10,386 nt of DNA from assembly GCA_947632745.1 (NCBI GenBank), contig CANRQH010000046.1, positions 1 to 10,386 of the forward strand, read 5' to 3'. Positions 7,120 to 10,386 of the stretch are shown one piece after another; the stretch's first letter is position 1; the number at the start of each line of letters is the position of its first letter. The notes under the pieces are model-generated. The model ran no database searches, had not been told where the DNA came from, and worked only from the letters and a program-made list of their open reading frames with translations. Both the position numbers and the translations under genes were made by a program. The stretch comes from an uncultured Clostridia bacterium (lineage in GTDB: Bacteria > Bacillota > Clostridia > TANB77 > CAG-508).

Positions 7120-7160
7120 AAGTGATGCATTTTTCCTCCGTCCCCAAAATCATCATCTTA
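7120..7160 (-). repeat. GGGGACGG hairpin element, copy B, inverted relative to copy A
   Basis: Read on the minus strand this is an arm AAGATGATGATTTT, then GGGGACGGAGG, then a second arm ending GCATCACTT. It matches copy A at 5601-5639 over its length but its arms pair imperfectly (single-base bulges), so it looks like an older or eroded copy. It lies directly after the ogg terminator and upstream of the TPR gene's promoter. Confidence 0.6.
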
Positions 7161-7193
7161 AAAAGGACGTGCCCAATTAACAGGTTCGTCCTT
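7160..7193 (-). terminator. Rho-independent terminator of ogg
   Basis: On the minus strand AAGGACG (7193-7187) pairs with CGTCCTT (7169-7163), with further G-C pairing inside the stem. A run of five T (the last two bases of that arm and the three that follow) completes it. The ogg stop codon TAA (7194-7192) overlaps the first base pairs. It would end the topA-ogg transcript before the TPR gene. Confidence 0.8.
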
Positions 7194-8061
7194 AAGCTTC
7201 TCTTTTCCAATAAAATAAATATTGTTGTGCTAATCCTTCTAAGCTTCCAAATTTTTCCTTAGCTATATTTTCTATTTGTTTTTTACTTACCTTTTTTTCA
7301 TCAGCATTATTTATATAAAGTTCATTCATTACACGTCTTACCCATACATCTATTGGAAATACGTCAAATCTTTTTAAATCTGAAAAAAGTAATATGCAAT
7401 CTGCAACTTTTGGCCCTACACCTGAAAGTGTAAGTAATTCTTCTCTTACTTTTGATGTATCTTTTTCTTGGTACCATTTTTTTGTATCTACTTTTTGTTC
7501 ATATAACATTTTAACAGTTTCATAAATTCTTTTGTCTCTAAACCCTGCCCCCATATTTCTAAAATCTTCTGCAGTAGCATTTTTAAGTTTCTCTAAACTC
7601 GGAAATGTATAATAGCTTTTTTCCTTCCATTTTATTTCATCACCATATTTTTTGCAAATTCTTTCTATTATTCCTTTTATTCTTGGAATATTATTATTTG
7701 CAGATATTATAAATGATAAAATTGTTTCTATTAATTCTTGATTTAAAATTCTTATTCCTTCTCCATATTTTACACTTTCTTTAACGTTTGTATCTATTTT
7801 AGAAAGTTCTTTTTTTATTTTAGAATAATCTCTTTTTAAATCAAAATAATCTTCTACAACTGTTTTTATATCTCCATTTACAATACCTGTAAATATAATT
7901 TCATTTTCATTTTTTTGTACATTTAGTACATTTTGTTTAAATACTCCTGTGTAACTGCCATCTATTTCTTCGTTCCATCTAAAACATTGACCACAATCAA
8001 ATATATGCTTTAGTTCAAATGAGTCTTGATTTTTTATTATATAGGTTTGTTCTTTTATCAT
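7192..8061 (-). CDS. ogg: 8-oxoguanine DNA glycosylase / AP lyase, OGG1 type
   Basis: A 289-residue base-excision repair enzyme that removes 8-oxoguanine opposite cytosine and nicks the abasic site. The N-terminal OGG domain includes FDCGQCFRW (21-29). ANNNIPRIKG (121-130) matches the human OGG1 lesion-recognition segment SNNNIARITG. The helix-hairpin-helix is LSGVGPKVADCILLF (212-226) with the catalytic Lys218, followed by the catalytic Asp238 in FPIDVWVRRV. All key residues are present and the length suits the bacterial OGG1 (CacOgg) family, which is typical of clostridia and differs from MutM. ATG at 8061 follows GAGGAG (8074-8079) at a rather long 12-base spacing. The gene starts 78 bp after the topA stop with no terminator between, so cotranscription with topA is likely. 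Confidence 0.93.
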   Translation of the reverse strand: MIKEQTYIIKNQDSFELKHIFDCGQCFRWNEEIDGSYTGVFKQNVLNVQKNENEIIFTGIVNGDIKTVVEDYFDLKRDYSKIKKELSKIDTNVKESVKYGEGIRILNQELIETILSFIISANNNIPRIKGIIERICKKYGDEIKWKEKSYYTFPSLEKLKNATAEDFRNMGAGFRDKRIYETVKMLYEQKVDTKKWYQEKDTSKVREELLTLSGVGPKVADCILLFSDLKRFDVFPIDVWVRRVMNELYINNADEKKVSKKQIENIAKEKFGSLEGLAQQYLFYWKREA

Positions 8062-8139
8062 AATTTTTGTTTTCTCCTCATTTTAGCAATAAACTTTTTT
8101 CATCAATATAGCTTTAATAATTTTACTTTTGGCAAATTC

Positions 8140-10221
8140 TTATTTAGATGCACTCTTTTTAGTTGTCTTAGCTTTTTTCTTTTTTGAAGTTTTCCTTCTA
8201 GTTGTTTTTCTTTGAGTTTTCTTTTTATCTTCTTCTGGGTCCCATTTTTCGCCTTTTTTTGGTTTATTCCAAGAGATAAAGTTACATTTGTCTGGATTAT
8301 TTTCGCAAACATAGAACTTCTTTCCTCTTTTGGATTTTTTAACTATTACTGTTCCTCCACAAACTGGGCATGGAACATCTATTGTTTCTACTATTGGTTT
8401 TGCATTTTTACATTCTGGAAAACCTGGACATGCTAAAAATTTTCCGAACCTACCATATTTGTAAACCATTAGTCTACCACATTTTTCACATACTACATCA
8501 GAAACTTCATCTTGCAATTCAACATGCTCTAGCTCTTTTTCTACTTTTTCTACTTCTTGCATAAATGGTCCATAAAATTCCCTAATTACATTTTTCCATT
8601 TTTCATTTCCTTCTGCTATTTTATCAAATCTTGTTTCTATATTTGCAGTAAATTCTTCGTTTACAACATCTGAAAAGTTTTCTATTAATAATTTATTAAC
8701 AATTTTTCCAAGATCTGTTGGAACAAGTTGTTTTTGTTCTTTTTGAATATAATACCTATCCAAAATAGTTGTAATTGTTGGGGAATAAGTACTCGGTCTA
8801 CCTATTCCTTTTTCTTCTAAAGCTTTAACTAAACTTGCTTCTGTATATCTTGGAGGTGGCTCTGTAAAGCTTTGTTTTGGATTAATTTTTTGTTTTATAA
8901 CTTCTTGATTTATTTCAAGTTCTGGAAGCATTGCTTGTTCTTCTACTTCTTTAAAATCTGTCCCTTCAACATATAATACCATAAATCCTTGAAATTTTAA
9001 GCTTTGACCACTTGCCTTAAAATCATAGCCATTTGCTGTTATATCTACTTGCATTGTATCATATACAGCAGGTGCCATTTGACTTGCTAAGAACCTATTG
9101 TAAATTAATTTATATAGTTTAAATTGTTCTGGAGTTAAATAATCTTTTATCTGTTCTGGAGCAAGTTCTACATGAGCTGGTCTTATTGCTTCATGAGCAT
9201 CTTGTGCGTCTTTGCTTGTTCTGTAATATCTGTTTTCATAATATTTTTCTCCATATGTTGAAACAATTTGCTCTTTTGCCATAGCTCTTGCCTCTTCAGA
9301 AATTCTAGTTGAATCTGTTCTCATATACGTAATTAAACCTGTATGACCTTCTGGTAATTTTACTCCTTCATATAAGCCTTGTGCTACTGACATTGTTCTT
9401 TTTAATGTAAAGTTTAGTTTTCTTGATGCTTCTTGTTGCATTGTACTTGTTGTAAATGGTGGTGCTGGAGTTCTTTTCTTTTCTCCCTTTTTTATGTCTG
9501 TTACAATATATTTTGCTTTTTCTATTTGTTTTATAATTTCGTCTACTTCTTCTTTAGAATGAAGTTCAATTTTTTTACCGTCTTTTCCATATAAATGTGC
9601 TTCAAATTCTTTTTTAGATTTTTTGTCTAATAAATTTACATATATGTTCCAGTATTCTACTGGTACAAAGTTTTCTATTTCTTCTTCTCTGTCTACTATA
9701 AGTTTTACTGCAACTGATTGAACACGTCCTGCAGATAGTCCTCTTTTTACTTTTTTCCAAAGTACAGGGCTTATTTTATATCCAACAATTCTATCTAATA
9801 CACGTCTTGCTTGTTGTGCATCTACTAAATTTATATCTATGTCTCTTGCCTCTTGCATTGATTTTTGAACTGTTTTTTTTGTTATTTCGTTAAATGTTAC
9901 TCTTGTTATTTTTTCTTTATCTACATCTAAAATATGTGCTAAATGCCATGCAATTGCCTCTCCCTCACGGTCCGGGTCGGTTGCAAGATATACTTTTTTA
10001 GCTGACTTAGCATCTCTTTTTAATGATTTTATTAAGTCTCCTTTTCCCCTAATATTTATATATTCTGGTTCAAAATCGTGTTCTACATCTATTCCTAATT
10101 TTGATTTAGGTAAATCTCTTATATGTCCCATAGAAGCAACTACTTTAGTATTTCCCCCTAGAAATTTTTTTATAGTATTTGCTTTTGCTGGTGACTCTAC
10201 TATTATTAATTTGTCTGCCAT
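8140..10221 (-). CDS. topA: DNA topoisomerase I (type IA)
   Basis: A 693-residue enzyme that relaxes negative supercoils through a transient 5'-phosphotyrosine. The TOPRIM domain runs from residue 1 to about 115 with catalytic Glu9 (IIVESPAKA) and the acidic triad Asp82, Asp84, Glu86 (TDPDREGEA). SAGRVQSVAV (163-172) is the conserved DNA-gate segment, the active tyrosine is Tyr299 in GLITYMRTDSTR, and KGIGRPSTYSPTI (471-483) is the family block before the C-terminus. Two C4 zinc ribbons follow: C578, C581, C598, C604 and C618, C621, C639, C646. A Lys/Arg-rich tail (661-693) probably adds DNA binding. The length matches Firmicutes TopA. ATG at 10221 follows GAAAGGAG (10228-10235). Nothing is missing or odd in the protein. 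Confidence 0.97.
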   Translation of the reverse strand: MADKLIIVESPAKANTIKKFLGGNTKVVASMGHIRDLPKSKLGIDVEHDFEPEYINIRGKGDLIKSLKRDAKSAKKVYLATDPDREGEAIAWHLAHILDVDKEKITRVTFNEITKKTVQKSMQEARDIDINLVDAQQARRVLDRIVGYKISPVLWKKVKRGLSAGRVQSVAVKLIVDREEEIENFVPVEYWNIYVNLLDKKSKKEFEAHLYGKDGKKIELHSKEEVDEIIKQIEKAKYIVTDIKKGEKKRTPAPPFTTSTMQQEASRKLNFTLKRTMSVAQGLYEGVKLPEGHTGLITYMRTDSTRISEEARAMAKEQIVSTYGEKYYENRYYRTSKDAQDAHEAIRPAHVELAPEQIKDYLTPEQFKLYKLIYNRFLASQMAPAVYDTMQVDITANGYDFKASGQSLKFQGFMVLYVEGTDFKEVEEQAMLPELEINQEVIKQKINPKQSFTEPPPRYTEASLVKALEEKGIGRPSTYSPTITTILDRYYIQKEQKQLVPTDLGKIVNKLLIENFSDVVNEEFTANIETRFDKIAEGNEKWKNVIREFYGPFMQEVEKVEKELEHVELQDEVSDVVCEKCGRLMVYKYGRFGKFLACPGFPECKNAKPIVETIDVPCPVCGGTVIVKKSKRGKKFYVCENNPDKCNFISWNKPKKGEKWDPEEDKKKTQRKTTRRKTSKKKKAKTTKKSASK

Positions 10222-10245
10222 GAATAGCTCCTTTCTCCATTCTTT

Positions 10246-10274
10246 ATAATATCATAAAAATTTAACTTTAACAA
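10246..10274 (-). promoter_or_regulatory. Promoter of topA (and probably ogg)
   Basis: On the minus strand TTGTTA (10269-10274) is followed by a 17-bp spacer and TATTAT (10246-10251), preceded by TGA to give the extended form TGnTATTAT. The expected start is near 10239, just ahead of the GAAAGGAG ribosome binding site, so the leader is short (about 18 bases). Confidence 0.6.
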
Positions 10275-10297
10275 TATGTTTTTATTTTTTTCTTTAA

Positions 10298-10386
10298 TTA
10301 TACTTTTTTTAAAAGTTTATATTTATATATTTTTCCGTTATCCCCATTTAAGAAAATGTAATTCGCTTTGCTCATAACATTTTCTA
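10298..10386 (-). CDS. C-terminal end of an unidentified upstream gene, partial
   Basis: An open frame from the window edge to TAA at 10300-10298 encodes 28 residues ending NGKIYKYKLLKKV. Base composition rises here compared with the AT-rich gap before topA, as expected of coding DNA, and the frame is in the same direction as topA. The segment is too short to identify. An internal ATG (in VMSK) has no visible ribosome binding site, so I treat it as the tail of a longer gene. It could be non-coding. Confidence 0.35.
   Translation of the reverse strand, partial: ENVMSKANYIFLNGDNGKIYKYKLLKKV

Noticed and set aside
8103..8312. Minus-strand 69-codon frame overlapping the topA 3' end
   Set aside because: It lies in a second frame over the Lys-rich topA tail. 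No ribosome binding site, and the basic composition reflects the topA codons.
10337..10347. TTATCCCCA, close to a DnaA box
   Set aside because: A single site with one mismatch, lying in a probable coding frame. No cluster of boxes and no origin-type features nearby.

Overview
The window is a very AT-rich stretch of bacterial DNA with strong GGAGG-type ribosome binding sites, short intergenic gaps and clostridial-looking housekeeping proteins (SMC, topoisomerase I with C4 zinc ribbons, an OGG1-type 8-oxoguanine glycosylase). This points to a low-GC member of the Firmicutes, probably an uncultured or gut Clostridia lineage. That placement is inferred from composition and protein style, not from a search. 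The standard or bacterial code fits all the genes.

Layout. Positions 1-314 (minus) hold the start of an Rpn/PD-(D/E)XK 'recombination-promoting nuclease / putative transposase' gene cut by the window edge. Positions 315-1002 are a long AT-rich intergenic region packed with inverted repeats: an 11-bp palindrome on the rpn promoter, a 12-bp inverted repeat that carries two exact TGTCGAA (Spo0A-box-like) sequences, and three copies of an AATGTGAAA motif around a good promoter. That promoter drives a Fic-domain protein (1003-1935, plus) in which the catalytic histidine of the Fic motif is glutamine. A perfect 13-bp hairpin separates fic from the convergent smc gene.

From there to the right end everything is on the minus strand. 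In transcription order it runs: the tail of an unidentified gene (10298-10386), topA (8140-10221), ogg (7192-8061), a 34-residue-repeat TPR protein (5690-7048) and smc (1984-5533). topA and ogg are close, with no visible terminator between them, and probably share a transcript that ends at a strong terminator at 7160-7193. The TPR gene has its own promoter and is bracketed by two inverted copies of a GGGGACGG hairpin element. smc carries a one-base insertion just before its Walker A motif, which splits off the first 30 codons.

How the parts relate. topA, ogg and smc are core DNA topology, repair and chromosome-organisation genes. The left side (rpn, the regulatory region and fic) looks like accessory material next to that core block. 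The most interesting parts are the non-canonical Fic protein with its layered regulatory region, the inverted hairpin pair around the TPR gene, and the smc frameshift. The frameshift is either an assembly or sequencing error or a genuine oddity in a gene that is normally essential or nearly so.
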